The translations under genes were made by a program, and so were the position numbers. A stretch of 64,000 bases of DNA from Saprospiraceae bacterium (GTDB taxonomy: Bacteria > Bacteroidota > Bacteroidia > Chitinophagales > Saprospiraceae), in contig JADJJU010000009.1 in the NCBI GenBank assembly GCA_016706365.1, forward strand, positions 13,501 to 77,500, read 5' to 3'. Position 1 is the stretch's first letter. Each line of letters starts with the position of its first letter. Below the pieces are notes generated by a model. It ran no database searches. It had not been told where the DNA came from and saw nothing but the letters and a program-made list of their open reading frames with translations. Of this stretch, positions 28,186 to 37,518 are shown in pieces.

Positions 28186-29136
28186 TCAGGTTAACTGCTT
28201 GAAATACTTGTCCCTTTCGAAAGTATCAATATGCCTGCTTTTTTTGGATTCGTAGATATCAGCAATTCTGATAAGAATGCCGGTTTCTTCCACTGAACCA
28301 AATTCATTATTGATAGCTGTACCGAATGTCTTCATTGTAGGGGAGAGGTTCATATAAGTATTGATCAGGGGAGGTATGTTTTCTCCGCGAGCCCTCACAA
28401 ATGTATTGAGGACCTTATACCCTGCTTTATATTCAAGACCCAAAAACATCTGCTTATATTCTTTTGGATCATGTTTTAGCTCCAATCCTTTAATGGGTCT
28501 AACTAATACACTCTCATCCGGAAAATAATGGTGCATAAATGAAAGCAAAGCATTTCTTGCCTCCACATTGTAATGAGAATACATTGTAACCTTGCCAAAA
28601 AGATACTGAATATCCGGATTCAGTATTACCACTGCTCCAAGACCGTCCCAAAGATTATCCAGAGAGAACAATCCTTTTCGATTATTTTTTACGGGTTGAT
28701 ATTTAGGTTGGACAAATGATCTTCCAAGTTCAATTGTATGAGGTAAATATTCCGATTCGAAAGTTTCAGAAAAATCAAAAAGGTGGGCCGTAGACAGATT
28801 GTGCTCACCTGTTTCAGTATAACCTGCAAAGTCGCATCTTATTAGTCTGTATCCTGCAATAATTTCCTCTTCTACAGGATTCCATGCAATTAATTGGTCA
28901 TAACACCTTTCGCAGGTATCATTTTCATCAATGTCCAAAGAAAGTCCTGTTCCTCCACCGGCATCACGGAATGTGATTTCTCTCAGGCGACCGACTTCTC
29001 TCAATACATTAGGTGCATTATGGAAATTAACTAAATAAACAAGATTGGCTCCATTGTTGGTATGCCTGAGAAATCGCTCCTCAGTCAGCTCTTGTTTTAA
29101 AACTGCTCTATCTACCGGCTCAATGATTTGTTCCAT
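28186..29136 (-). CDS. glsB: GlsB/OlsB-like N-acyltransferase of glycine (or ornithine) lipid synthesis
   Basis: A 316-residue acyl-ACP:amino acid N-acyltransferase-like GNAT protein. Segments typical of the OlsB/hemolysin-like group are seen: REVGRLREITFRDAGGGTG, EEEIIAGYRLIRCDF, IELGRSFVQPKYQPVKN and LWDGLGAVVILNPDIQYLFGKVTMY. In Bacteroides, GlsB attaches a 3-hydroxy fatty acid to glycine, and GlsA then adds a second acyl chain. The next gene upstream (29138-29964, one base apart) is a PlsC-like acyltransferase, the expected GlsA partner, so a two-gene lipid operon is likely. Amino acid specificity (glycine or ornithine) cannot be told from the sequence. Confidence 0.8.
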   Translation of the reverse strand: MEQIIEPVDRAVLKQELTEERFLRHTNNGANLVYLVNFHNAPNVLREVGRLREITFRDAGGGTGLSLDIDENDTCERCYDQLIAWNPVEEEIIAGYRLIRCDFAGYTETGEHNLSTAHLFDFSETFESEYLPHTIELGRSFVQPKYQPVKNNRKGLFSLDNLWDGLGAVVILNPDIQYLFGKVTMYSHYNVEARNALLSFMHHYFPDESVLVRPIKGLELKHDPKEYKQMFLGLEYKAGYKVLNTFVRARGENIPPLINTYMNLSPTMKTFGTAINNEFGSVEETGILIRIADIYESKKSRHIDTFERDKYFKQLT

Positions 29137-29137
29137 A

Positions 29138-29964
29138 CTAATGTCTTGGGGCTAAACTGTAAACCTGCTGTTTCATATATTCAGCCCATTCTTTTTCACT
29201 TTTTGAGCCGTCAAAATACTGGTAAGAAATGGGTTTTCCTATATGGATGCGTACTTTTTTACCTTTTTGATCAAACATCTCTCCGGGTAGATAAAACATT
29301 TCGATATTGGTTTTTATTCCAAGCCAGGTCCTGAAGCGTGCGAAATTGTAAAAGAAATTGGAATTTCTTCCTTCGATATATACGGGAATAATGTCCTTTT
29401 CATATTTTTTGGCTTTGCTTATGAAACTCTTTTTCCATTCAAGATCCATGATTCCATTTTTTGTTTCCTGGAAACAAGTCCAGCCGGAAAAACTAAAACT
29501 GCATCACTACCTCCATAAGTAGCTTCAATACCGGATTGACCTTCTCTCCTCTGGGCACCGTGTTTGTTGACAGGAACAAAGAGGTTTTCCAAATTCCTTA
29601 AATTCAAAAGGATATCATTGACCAGAAATTTAATGTCCTGCCTGTATTTTCCTAATACATGCATAAATACAATCCCATCCATACCACCAAGAGGGTGGTT
29701 TGCAGCAAAAATTACAGGCTGAGTTCGTGGAATGTTTTCTTCCCCTATGCATTCGACTTCGATGCCAAAATCTTCAATCACTTTTTCCAGGAACTCCAGA
29801 TTATGCAGATCGCCTCTCCGGGCCATAAAATCATTAATTGAATCTTCACGCAGAACACGTTTAATATAGCGTAGAATGAAGCGCGGCATCCATTTCAGGA
29901 GCCCTGGATTCTTCCTGCGAATCACATCCTCAATATCTATATATTTATCCTTTTTGAGGGACAT
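29138..29964 (-). CDS. glsA: GlsA/PlsC-like O-acyltransferase, one frameshift
   Basis: About 275 residues when one A is restored to the A6 run at 29457-29462; the joined text reads SRKQKNGIMDLEWKKSFISK. The family motif AANHPLGGMDG supplies the catalytic His and Asp, followed by a segment ending LFVPVNKHG, VLVFPAGLVSR (motif III) and IIPVYIEGRNS (motif IV). This is the NHPLGGxDG subgroup of 1-acylglycerol-phosphate-type acyltransferases, which contains the O-acyltransferases acting on N-acyl amino acid lipids. The gene precedes glsB by one base and has its own -7 box. Read as two pieces it would look like a pseudogene, but the homopolymer break suggests otherwise. Confidence 0.78.
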
Positions 29965-29992
29965 TCGGTGCAGCTGTTTTAGTTGTCAGCCG

Positions 29993-30000
29993 CAAAAATA
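29993..30000 (-). promoter_or_regulatory. -7 box (TATTTTTG) of the glsA-glsB operon
   Basis: Exact TAnnTTTG match on the minus strand followed by CGG, 29 bases before the glsA start codon. Confidence 0.55.
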
Positions 30001-30362
30001 CTATATCCACCTAAATTGAATAGATATAGCAGAAATCTAATTTCATAGACTTTGATTATCCTAAAGTATAAAATGGGGGCATCAATCAGAGAATAAGGAA
30101 CTTATGAACATAAATGACAGCACATAATAAACAATAATTTTTGCAAATATGGCTTGAGAAATGTTAAGAAAACTGTTCTTTAAGCTAAAATGGCTGTTTG
30201 TCTTCCCTGAATTTAAATCCGGGAAGTGTGCTTAATCCTTTAATATCAAGTTAAAATGGAGTACAAGTTTTAACATTTAATCAATTAAGTTGTACTATTG
30301 TGCTGAGTTTTATCGTCAATGATCAGCACAACAAATAAAAACACATTTATTAAATTTTGAAT
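30001..30362. other. Intergenic region with three inverted repeats
   Basis: No gene is seen. Ahead of the thioredoxin-like gene stand a near-palindrome with CTTCCC/GGGAAG ends (30202-30226), AGTACAA/TTGTACT (30260-30266 and 30290-30296) and GTGCTGA/TCAGCAC (30300-30306 and 30323-30329). They may be operators or leader hairpins. A single GGCTGTT word lies at 30192. Confidence 0.45.
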
Positions 30363-30873
30363 ATGACTACTTTAAAATACTTCATCAGTTTTGCCTGTTA
30401 TTGGCTTTCACATCCGTTACTTTTGCTCAGGAGGAAGCTAAAAGAAGAATATAAGGCAGAAAATCCAGGCTGGCTTGTTAATATTGACGAAGCCTGAAGT
30501 TTCCCAAAAAACTGGCAAGCCAATTCTCGCCAATTTTACCGGTAGCGATTGGTGTGGATGGTGTAAGAAGCTAACCGCAGCTGTTTTCAGTAAACCTGAA
30601 TTCATCGAATGGGCAGAGAAAAATGTCGTTCTTTTAGAATTGGACTTTCCGAGAAGAAAAACAGTACCTCAGGCAATTCAGCAACAAAATGCAGGCCTTC
30701 AACAGGCATTTAAAGTGACAGGTTATCCATCAGTTTGGGTTTTTCATTTAAATAAAGATGAAAAGAAAGCTTATCAAATAGATGCTTTGGGCAGGACTGG
30801 CTACAGACCTTCAGCAGAAGAATTTATACAGGATATTGAAAATATGAAAGCACAGAGAAAGCCTAAAGGCTAG
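30363..30873 (+). CDS. Exported thioredoxin-family protein, several frameshifts
   Basis: An intact frame begins only at 30475, but the preceding 110 bases restore to a signal peptide and mature N-terminus: MTTLKYFISFACLLLAFTSV, then TFAQEEAK, KAENPGWLVNIDEALKFSQK and the continuous TGKPILANFTGSDWCGWCKK. This needs one base added at 30398 (T), 30493 (C) and 30500 (T), and a change in the A4 run at 30440. The redox motif is CGWC in the DWCGWCKKL setting of periplasmic DUF255/TlpA-like thioredoxins; the cis-Pro segment is VTGYPSVWVF. The predicted role is periplasmic disulfide reduction or isomerisation. Length about 170 residues. Confidence 0.8.
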
Positions 30874-30897
30874 TTTCTGAAAAAAGATATTGCCAGC

Positions 30898-30930
30898 AAA
30901 AAAGCCACTTGGATTTCAAGTGGCTTTTTT
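30898..30930. terminator. Bidirectional terminator
   Basis: AAAAAAGCCACTTG pairs perfectly with CAAGTGGCTTTTTT around a five-base loop, between convergent genes, so it ends transcription both ways. Confidence 0.9.
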
Positions 30931-30948
30931 ATTGATCTTAAAGTTTAA

Positions 30949-31860
30949 TCATAGACTGTATGTCAAGCCTATGATAAAATACTGTTGTAATGTTTTGTCA
31001 GATCCATTAGCAATTGTTTCTTGCTTGTTGATTCTCAGTGCGTACTCTATTCCTATTCCAATTCCTTTGAATGCAGTGAATGAAATACCATTAGTCCAGG
31101 TATAGTTGGACAAGGCATCCAAATCTTTGTAACTTACGAATGCACTCAGATTAGATTTCCAGTTGAATCTTTCGGCTATTGTCCTGGTATATGTGGCTAG
31201 AATTTTGGTACCCAATGAAGATTGGTACATGTTTTCATCATCAGCAAAAATTATATTGTAGTTCAGAGGGTGAAAAACAACAATCAAATCATTTATAGGC
31301 GTCCAGGTAGCTCCCACTCCAAGATCCAGGTAACCTGGATTGTTGAAATTATTGAGAAGATTGGTTCTGTACTCCCCCAAACCCGAAATGGCAAATTTGG
31401 AATTTAATTTATAACCATAAAGTGAATTTATATTGAATATATCTGCTGTTTGTGAGAATTCTTTTTCTTCTTCCAAAGGCATGGTGTTATCTTTTATAAG
31501 TCTTTGCCAGCCAAGGTTTAAATTGAGAGAATTGTTCCAAAAATACTTTTCTTCATTCCGGTTGGCAAATGCATTGAAACTGCCCTGAATGGTAATGTTT
31601 CTGGAGTCAGGATTAGCAGCAGTAACCCAATTATTGAACCCTGTCAGATTTGCCCCAACGGTACCAAACAGTCCCTTTTTCCAGCCGTAATCCGGGAAAT
31701 CGGTTTGTATTTTGGTTTCAATTTCGGAAACTTGGGTCTTTAAAGCATTAATCTGAGTTTCCAGCTCTGTTTTTTGGGCAGTCAATTCCTCCTTAGTTTG
31801 AGCTGAAAGGCTTGCTGTTAATATACAGATGAGAGCTAAAAGTAAAAATTTGGTTTTCAT
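30949..31860 (-). CDS. DUF3078 outer-membrane-like protein with coiled-coil N-terminus
   Basis: A 303-residue exported protein: signal peptide MKTKFLLLALICILTASLSA, a coiled coil (TKEELTAQKTELETQINALK, continuing to about residue 53), then the DUF3078 region rich in alternating aromatic strands (FWNNSLNLNLGWQRL, LYGYKLNSKFAISGLGEYR, SLGTKILATYTRTIAERFNW), ending in FIIGLTYSL, whose alternating pattern and terminal aromatic-rich strand suit an outer-membrane beta-barrel. DUF3078 is widespread in Bacteroidota and has no assigned activity. The coiled coil may serve oligomerisation or reach into the periplasm. Confidence 0.87.
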   Translation of the reverse strand: MKTKFLLLALICILTASLSAQTKEELTAQKTELETQINALKTQVSEIETKIQTDFPDYGWKKGLFGTVGANLTGFNNWVTAANPDSRNITIQGSFNAFANRNEEKYFWNNSLNLNLGWQRLIKDNTMPLEEEKEFSQTADIFNINSLYGYKLNSKFAISGLGEYRTNLLNNFNNPGYLDLGVGATWTPINDLIVVFHPLNYNIIFADDENMYQSSLGTKILATYTRTIAERFNWKSNLSAFVSYKDLDALSNYTWTNGISFTAFKGIGIGIEYALRINKQETIANGSDKTLQQYFIIGLTYSL

Positions 31861-32075
31861 AGTTGTTTGTTTTGTTTAATTATTTTCAAATAAGTGTCCA
31901 GGTGTTTTTTCATGTTATCATTTTCAATTTGATAAACTCTGCCTTTCAATTTTTGTTTGGATGAAATATATAAAAAAAACTGCAATTGAATTGTCTTGTG
32001 GGTTTGATTTAATCTTCCCGTATGAACTTTGATTACATTTGTAACAATCTTCGGCAACATGCATTATTTGATCCA

Positions 32076-32561
32076 ATGAAAAAAGCTAAAACAGACAAGA
32101 ACTTCCTCAATATGCCTGAGTATCCGGGTGGAATGACAGCAATGAAAGAATTCATCATGCAACACCTGAAGTTTCCGGAGGAGGCAAGCAAAAATAATAT
32201 TTTCGGACATGTGAGCGTCAAACTGACTATCAACCACAAAGGTGAGGTTATCCTGACCGAAGTGCTACAAGGTCTTGGCTATGGCTGCGATGCAGAAGCT
32301 AAAAGAGTGGCATCGCTGCTGAAATTCCATGTGGATAAGAACAGGGGAGTGAAGATTCGATTTTTTAAGACGATTCATTTCAACTTTCATCCACCTGCTC
32401 AAACAATTGCAGCAGCTCAAACAACTGCTCCTCTTCAAGCTAATGATTCTACTTCTTCCATGGAGCTGAATTATACGATTACTCCAGCGAAACCTGCTGA
32501 TAAGAAACCGGAAAAGCCGGTTGTCGCAACGTTTTCATATACTATAACGAGAGGAAACTAA
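32076..32561 (+). CDS. TonB C-terminal-like domain protein without a membrane anchor
   Basis: A 161-residue protein starting at the ATG before KKAKTDKNFLNMPEYPGG; an in-frame ATG at 32022 would add 18 residues. Residues about 11-105 match a TonB C-terminal domain: PEYPGGMTAMKEFIMQHLKF, PEEASKNNIFGHVSVKLTI, GEVILTEVLQGLGYGCDAEA and KTIHFNF. The usual TonB N-terminal helix is absent, the W-x-PG segment is replaced by a basic LLKFHVDKNRGVKIRFF, and a Pro/Ala/Thr tail with KPADKKPEKP follows. It may therefore be a soluble relative rather than a working energy transducer. It is divergent from DUF3078. Confidence 0.7.
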   Translation: MKKAKTDKNFLNMPEYPGGMTAMKEFIMQHLKFPEEASKNNIFGHVSVKLTINHKGEVILTEVLQGLGYGCDAEAKRVASLLKFHVDKNRGVKIRFFKTIHFNFHPPAQTIAAAQTTAPLQANDSTSSMELNYTITPAKPADKKPEKPVVATFSYTITRGN

Positions 32562-32799
32562 AGAAATTGACGCTGTTGTCGGTTAACAATCCGATTTTTT
32601 CACATGTTTCGAATTTGCATTTTCCTTTGAAGGCTCAAACGTTGCATTCAAGGTATCTACAACAACTGGTAACGAGGCTGTATTTTCAAATACGATTTAA
32701 TTTGCTGTTATACCGGCTGTTCCTAAACTTCTAAACTCTTTATCTCCTCAACTTTTCGGCTGTTTAAGATTAACTGATTTCCCAAATAACCGATTACCT
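32562..32799. repeat. Intergenic gap with GGCTGTT words
   Basis: Contains GGCTGTT at 32715 and 32758 and quasi-repeats of CTAAACTT between them. No gene or terminator is evident. Confidence 0.5.
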
Positions 32800-33696
32800 C
32801 TACCCCAGCTTCAATTGCTTCATATATGCTGCATTCTCTACTGCGGCTTCAATAGGAGTGACGTCTACGAATTTTTCCTGCTCAATGATAAGATATTCGG
32901 TGCCGATTTTTTTTGCAGTATTCAATAGGGCAGGGAAGTCAAGTTTTCCGGTTCCAAGTTGAGTAGATCCAATGTCCTCAGTTTTTTCTTCCATGTCCTT
33001 GACATGCACCAATGGCCATCTGCCCGGATATTTATTCAGCCATTCTGTAGGGTCTTGTTCTGCGAGGGCAACCCAGTAAATATCCATTTCAAAATATACT
33101 TTGTCCTTGTCGGTTCTATCCATCATCAATTTTTGAGGAAGTACACCTTCTACCGGGCGGAAAGAATAATCGTGATTGTGATAAGCAAACCGTAGACCCG
33201 ATGCAGAACAAATTTCAGCGCATTTATTGAATTTATCAACATGTTCTTTATAATAATCCAGGGAATCATTCGCTCCAATATGGGGGCATATCAGATATTC
33301 CAATCCTGCTTCGGCAGCTTCTGTAACTTTCTTCTCAAAATTCTCATTAATATTGCAATGGGCAGCAACAGCTCTCAGCCCCAAATCTCCAAGGTATGTT
33401 TTGTATTCGGCAGGAGTCAAGCCCCAAAAAATGCCTTGAGCACCTTCAAAAGTTTCAATCTGAGTATATCCTGCAGCTGATAGTTTTTTATAGACATCTT
33501 TTGGGTCTATAGCCATATCTTCTTTAACGCTCCACAATTGTATGCCAAATGGATGATGGGCTAGTTTTTCTTCTTCCTTATTTACTTCCGGTTCAGTGCA
33601 AGCGGACCAATTTGAACTCAAACCTGCCAACCAGATACCGGTACCAGCCAGGCCTGCCTGATGAATAAATTTACGACGGTTATGGAAGGCTGACAT
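32800..33696 (-). CDS. Exported sugar phosphate isomerase/epimerase-like TIM-barrel protein
   Basis: A 298-residue AP-endonuclease-2-like TIM barrel. The N-terminus (FHNRRKFIHQAGLAGTGIWL) has the twin-arginine pattern of a Tat signal with a Cys-containing tail (SNWSAC), so the protein is probably exported and possibly lipidated. Barrel motifs: FGIQLWSVKEDM, AAGYTQIETFEG, RAVAAHCNI, LRFAYHNHDYSF (metal-site His), YFEMDIYWVALAEQ and YLIIEQEKF (metal Glu). Family members isomerise or epimerise sugars and keto-sugars. It lies 44 bases after the dehydrogenase small subunit, at the downstream end of the sugar operon. Confidence 0.85.
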   Translation of the reverse strand: MSAFHNRRKFIHQAGLAGTGIWLAGLSSNWSACTEPEVNKEEEKLAHHPFGIQLWSVKEDMAIDPKDVYKKLSAAGYTQIETFEGAQGIFWGLTPAEYKTYLGDLGLRAVAAHCNINENFEKKVTEAAEAGLEYLICPHIGANDSLDYYKEHVDKFNKCAEICSASGLRFAYHNHDYSFRPVEGVLPQKLMMDRTDKDKVYFEMDIYWVALAEQDPTEWLNKYPGRWPLVHVKDMEEKTEDIGSTQLGTGKLDFPALLNTAKKIGTEYLIIEQEKFVDVTPIEAAVENAAYMKQLKLG

Positions 33697-33739
33697 ATTG
33701 AAGATTTATTAGAATGAAGAATTGAAAAAAGATTGATAA

Positions 33740-34306
33740 CTACCCGTATTGGAAAGCTTTTTCTCCCGGTTTATAATCTATGCACGCTTCATATTTTCCG
33801 GGAATTGGAGTATATCTTCTTGCTTTGGTGGCTCCCAATTCTGATGAGAAATAACCCAGAGTAGTTAATTCTTTCATTAATCTGAAGTAATGCGTTGCTT
33901 GTTCCGGTGTTTTGGAATTTGTGTATTCTTTTTGTTCCTTATCCAGTTCATTGAGTAAGGCAGTTCTTTCCTCTGCTGATAATTTCACAAATTTATCACC
34001 ATACTTAAGCATGGCTTTCTCGTTGATGAGTCCCAGACCTTTTCTAAATTCTGCCTGATCCTTTGCTTCATAGCAATCATCCACCATCAATGCAATAAAT
34101 GGTCCGACCTTCGCCTCTTTAGCCCCCGGAGAGTCTGTTTCCGGAATGATAGTATCAGCAATTTCGGCGATCAATTCCAAATCTTCCTCACTCCAGTTTT
34201 GGTTGGTGCCTGTTGCTGATTTGCAACCGGAGAGAATTGCGGCACTACCCACTACAGTCCCTCCCATAATCAGGGAAATATATTTTACGGCTTCTCTTCT
34301 ATCCAT
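33740..34306 (-). CDS. Gluconate 2-dehydrogenase subunit 3 family protein
   Basis: A 188-residue small subunit. The Tat-like start (MDRREAVKYISLIMGGTVVG) carries a lipobox-like LSGC. The conserved gluconate_2-dh3 domain includes LIAEIADTIIPETDSPGAKEA, VGPFIALMVDDCY, FRKGLGLINEKA and the C-terminal YFSSELGATKARRYTPIPG. Subunit 3 partners a GMC flavin oxidoreductase and helps its export and assembly; the matching GMC gene lies two genes upstream (35803-37485). Length is normal. Confidence 0.9.
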   Translation of the reverse strand: MDRREAVKYISLIMGGTVVGSAAILSGCKSATGTNQNWSEEDLELIAEIADTIIPETDSPGAKEAKVGPFIALMVDDCYEAKDQAEFRKGLGLINEKAMLKYGDKFVKLSAEERTALLNELDKEQKEYTNSKTPEQATHYFRLMKELTTLGYFSSELGATKARRYTPIPGKYEACIDYKPGEKAFQYG

Positions 34307-34325
34307 GATTCTTATTTATTTAAAA

Positions 34326-35787
34326 TTATAAATTGAGACTGTATCCTTCGCGATATGTCCTTCGTACAAATTGATTTACATCATCAAAATTGGTCACTTT
34401 CATTTGACTATTGTCCCAGAGTAATTTGAGATTTCTACCCGGATAATTAAATCCTTTGCCATTAGAATTCGGGTATTGAATATCATGAGCTCTGATAGCC
34501 AGATTTGCCATCAATAGTGCTTCTGTCAGTGGACCTGCAATTTCGAATGGTGAACTTGTTTCTTTTTGCCATGCCCAGCAATACAAGCATCTACCCATTG
34601 ATTATAGTGACCCGATGAACCTCCTTCTACTCTTGCATATTTCTGAGGTACTTTGGTTTCTTCAGTTTTTGACACAGGTAAAAGTCTTGGATTCGCGCCA
34701 TAAGTACTGCACATCATTTTACCTTTTGCTCCTATGAAGAGAGTGCCATTTCCTCCATCACCGAATATTTCATTTGCTGCCAGTTCATCCGGTCTTTCAG
34801 GTTGAATTCCTCCATCCATCCAGTGGAGTTTGACATCTCCTGCAGTTTTGTCAGTTTTCGGAAACTTAAGGATAACATGGCTGGACGGTGGACAACTTTC
34901 AGGAAATATCCTCTGACAAATTCATCAACGTAGACCGATCCCACACTTGCCTGAACTTCTTTTGCATATGCAAGATTCAATACCGAAAATGCGGGCTCAG
35001 CAATATGACAGCCCATGTCACCCAATGCTCCGGTACCATAGTCCCACCAACCTCTCCAGTTAAAAGGAACAAGACCATCCACATATTTTTTATACGGAGC
35101 TGTTCCAAGCCACAGATCCCAGTCCAATTCAGCAGGAACTGCTTCCGCAGCTTTTGGCCAGGAAATACCTTGAGGCCATACCGGTCTGTCAGTCCAGCAA
35201 TACACAGTATGTACATCTCCAATAACCCCCGCATCATACCATTCCTTGAGTAATCTGACTCCATCACCTGATGAGCCCTGGTTTCCCATCTGAGTGACTA
35301 CTTTATATTTGGCTGCTGCTTGTGTTAATATTTTTGCTTCATAAATATCATGCGTCAAAGGTTTTTGAACATATACATGTTTGCCAAGTGCCATGGCAGC
35401 TAATGCCGGTGCAGCATGATTATGATCCGGAGTAGAGATGGTCACTGCGTCAATTTGCTTTTCCTTATCCAGCATCACCCTCCAATCTTTGTAGTAAGTA
35501 GCTTTCGGAAAATCTGTTCTGCTTTTTACTGATCTTCTGTCATCTACATCGCACATTGTGATAATTTCTGATCTTCCGCTTTTAAAAACACCAGCTATAT
35601 CACCTCCACCCATTCCTCCTGCACCAACAGCGGCGACCATTAAACGGTCACTTGGTGCAACAAAGCCTTTGCCCAAAACATGTCTGGGAACAATCATGAA
35701 CCCTAAAGCTGCAAGGCTTGAATTTCTTAGAAAGTCTCTTCTGCTTACAGAGGATTCTAAAGGGATATTGGGCTTTTCTGGTTGCAT
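34326..35787 (-). CDS. Gfo/Idh/MocA-family oxidoreductase with Tat signal, two frameshifts
   Basis: About 487 residues when one T (gene strand) is added at 34904-34906 and one A in the run 34563-34567; the repaired text passes through VRGYFPESCPPSSHVILKFP and GHGKKETSSPFEIAGPLTEA. The Tat motif is SRRDFLRNSSLAALGF. The Rossmann loop is VAAVGAGGMGGGDIAG, with YVQKPLTHD in the place of the family EKP motif. The family C-terminus (TEALLMANLAIRAHDIQYPN) is complete. The enzyme should reduce or oxidise a sugar using NAD(P); a bound cofactor carried through export is typical of exported members. In the operon it lies between GMC oxidoreductase and subunit 3. Confidence 0.82.
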
Positions 35788-35802
35788 AGCTTCTGTGTTG
35801 GG

Positions 35803-37485
35803 TTACAAGTTCTGTTTATTCAATTCTTTGACTGCAAAATCAACTGCCCGGGCAGTTAATGCCATGTATGTCAATGAAGGATTAACTGCTGCGGCTGAAG
35901 TCATGCAAGAACCATCCGTAATGAATACATTAGTAGCCTCCCAAACCTGATTATTACCATTCAGAACAGAAGTTTTAGGATCTCTACCCATTCTGGCAGT
36001 ACCCATTTCGTGAATGCCCATTCCCATTTTATAGTCGCTGTCATATGGATAAACATCTTTCAAACCTGCTGCTTCTAACATTTCTACAGCGTCATTTTTC
36101 ATGTCCTCGCGCATTTTTAATTCATTTTCCTTCAGTTCTGCATCTATAGCCAGGACAGGAAGTCCCCATTTGTCAGTTACTGTGTGGTCAAGAGAAATTT
36201 TATTATCATAATGCGGAAGTATTTCTCCAAATGCAGTGATGCCCATGTTCCAATCACCCGGTTCGCTCAATGCATTTTTGTAATCTTTGCCAATACCCAA
36301 TTCTGCTATGAATCGTCCCCAATCACCCCGGCCTGCACCTCCCTGGTATCCAAAGCCACGCAAATAATCTCTTTTTGGACCTCCCGGTAAATTTTGGTAA
36401 CGCGGAATATAGATTCCGTTAGGGCGATTCCCAAAATAGTACTTATCATCGTATCCTTCAGGTTTGCCGCCGGCACCGACTCTGAAGTGGTGATCCATAA
36501 CATTGTGACCTAGTTGGCCACTGCTACTTCCAAGTCCTTCCGGCCAAACATCAGTTGCAGAGTTCATCAGGATCCAGGTGGAATTGAATGATGATGCACA
36601 TACGAAGATCACTTTTGCAAAATATTCATAAGTCTGATTGGTCTCAGCATCTATAATTTCTACTCCTTTTGCTTTTTTGCTGTCCTTATCATAGATCAGT
36701 TTTGTGACTATAGAGAAAGGCCTGAGTGTAAGATTACCGGTTGCAACAGCTGCAGGAAGCGTTGATGATTGTGTACTGAAGTAAGCACCAAAAGGGCAAC
36801 CCAACCAACATTTATTTCTGTACTGACAATTGACACGGCCTGGAAGCGGTTCCGTGATGTTTGCTACCCGGCCTATGATCATGCGGCGCTTATCATTATA
36901 GTGCTTTCTGATGCGATCAGCGACATCTTTTTCCACACAATTGAGCTCCATTGCAGGAAGGAATTCTCCATCAGGAAGTTCAGGAATTCCTTCTTTGGAT
37001 CCGCTAATACCAGCAAATCTTTCCACATAACTATACCATTCTGCAATGTCTTTGTATCTTATAGGCCAGTCCACAGCAATTCCATCCTTAAGATTGGCTT
37101 CAAAATCCAGATCGCTGAATCTGTAGCTTTGTCTTCCCCACAACAAAGATCTTCCGCCGACATGATAGCCCCGAAACCAGTCAAATCTTTTAACTTCTGT
37201 GTAGGGGCTTTCTTTTTCATTTACCCAAAAATCAAGATTCTTTTCATTTAGCGGGTAATCTCTTTTCAAAACAGGATAATTGGTAATCATTTCCTGAGTT
37301 CTGCCCCCTGCATGTGGAAATTCCCAGGGATGTTTATTGGCATTGATATAGTCTTCAACATGCTCGATATTGCGTCCTCTTTCCAGCATAATAGTTTTAA
37401 GACCCTTCTCTGTAAGTTCTTTTGCAGCCCATCCGCCGGAAATTCCGGATCCGATCACGATTGCATCATAAGTGTTGTCTGCCAT
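35803..37485 (-). CDS. GMC-family FAD oxidoreductase (sugar dehydrogenase-like)
   Basis: A 560-residue flavoprotein. FAD-binding motif AIVIGSGISGGWAAKELTEK at about 9-28 with acidic end LERG; substrate segment YHVGGRSLLWGRQSYRFSD (residues about 110-128); CRYxNK-type Cys pair in NKCWLGCPFGA; C-terminal catalytic residues His near 491 (GMGIHEMGTARMG) and Asn near 536 (AAVNPSLTYMAL), as in the GMC family. There is no signal peptide of its own, so if exported it would travel with subunit 3. Its close partners are subunit 3 and two sugar isomerases. It could be the C3-oxidising dehydrogenase of a 3-keto-glycoside route; gluconate or other sugar oxidation is the alternative. Confidence 0.88.
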   Translation of the reverse strand: MADNTYDAIVIGSGISGGWAAKELTEKGLKTIMLERGRNIEHVEDYINANKHPWEFPHAGGRTQEMITNYPVLKRDYPLNEKNLDFWVNEKESPYTEVKRFDWFRGYHVGGRSLLWGRQSYRFSDLDFEANLKDGIAVDWPIRYKDIAEWYSYVERFAGISGSKEGIPELPDGEFLPAMELNCVEKDVADRIRKHYNDKRRMIIGRVANITEPLPGRVNCQYRNKCWLGCPFGAYFSTQSSTLPAAVATGNLTLRPFSIVTKLIYDKDSKKAKGVEIIDAETNQTYEYFAKVIFVCASSFNSTWILMNSATDVWPEGLGSSSGQLGHNVMDHHFRVGAGGKPEGYDDKYYFGNRPNGIYIPRYQNLPGGPKRDYLRGFGYQGGAGRGDWGRFIAELGIGKDYKNALSEPGDWNMGITAFGEILPHYDNKISLDHTVTDKWGLPVLAIDAELKENELKMREDMKNDAVEMLEAAGLKDVYPYDSDYKMGMGIHEMGTARMGRDPKTSVLNGNNQVWEATNVFITDGSCMTSAAAVNPSLTYMALTARAVDFAVKELNKQNL

Positions 37486-37518
37486 GTTATTTTCGATTAA
37501 ATGCTTTATTTAAATGTA

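Noticed and set aside
29138..29449. Two separate acyltransferase fragments (29138-29449 and 29419-29964)
   Set aside because: One added A joins them into a normal-length enzyme.
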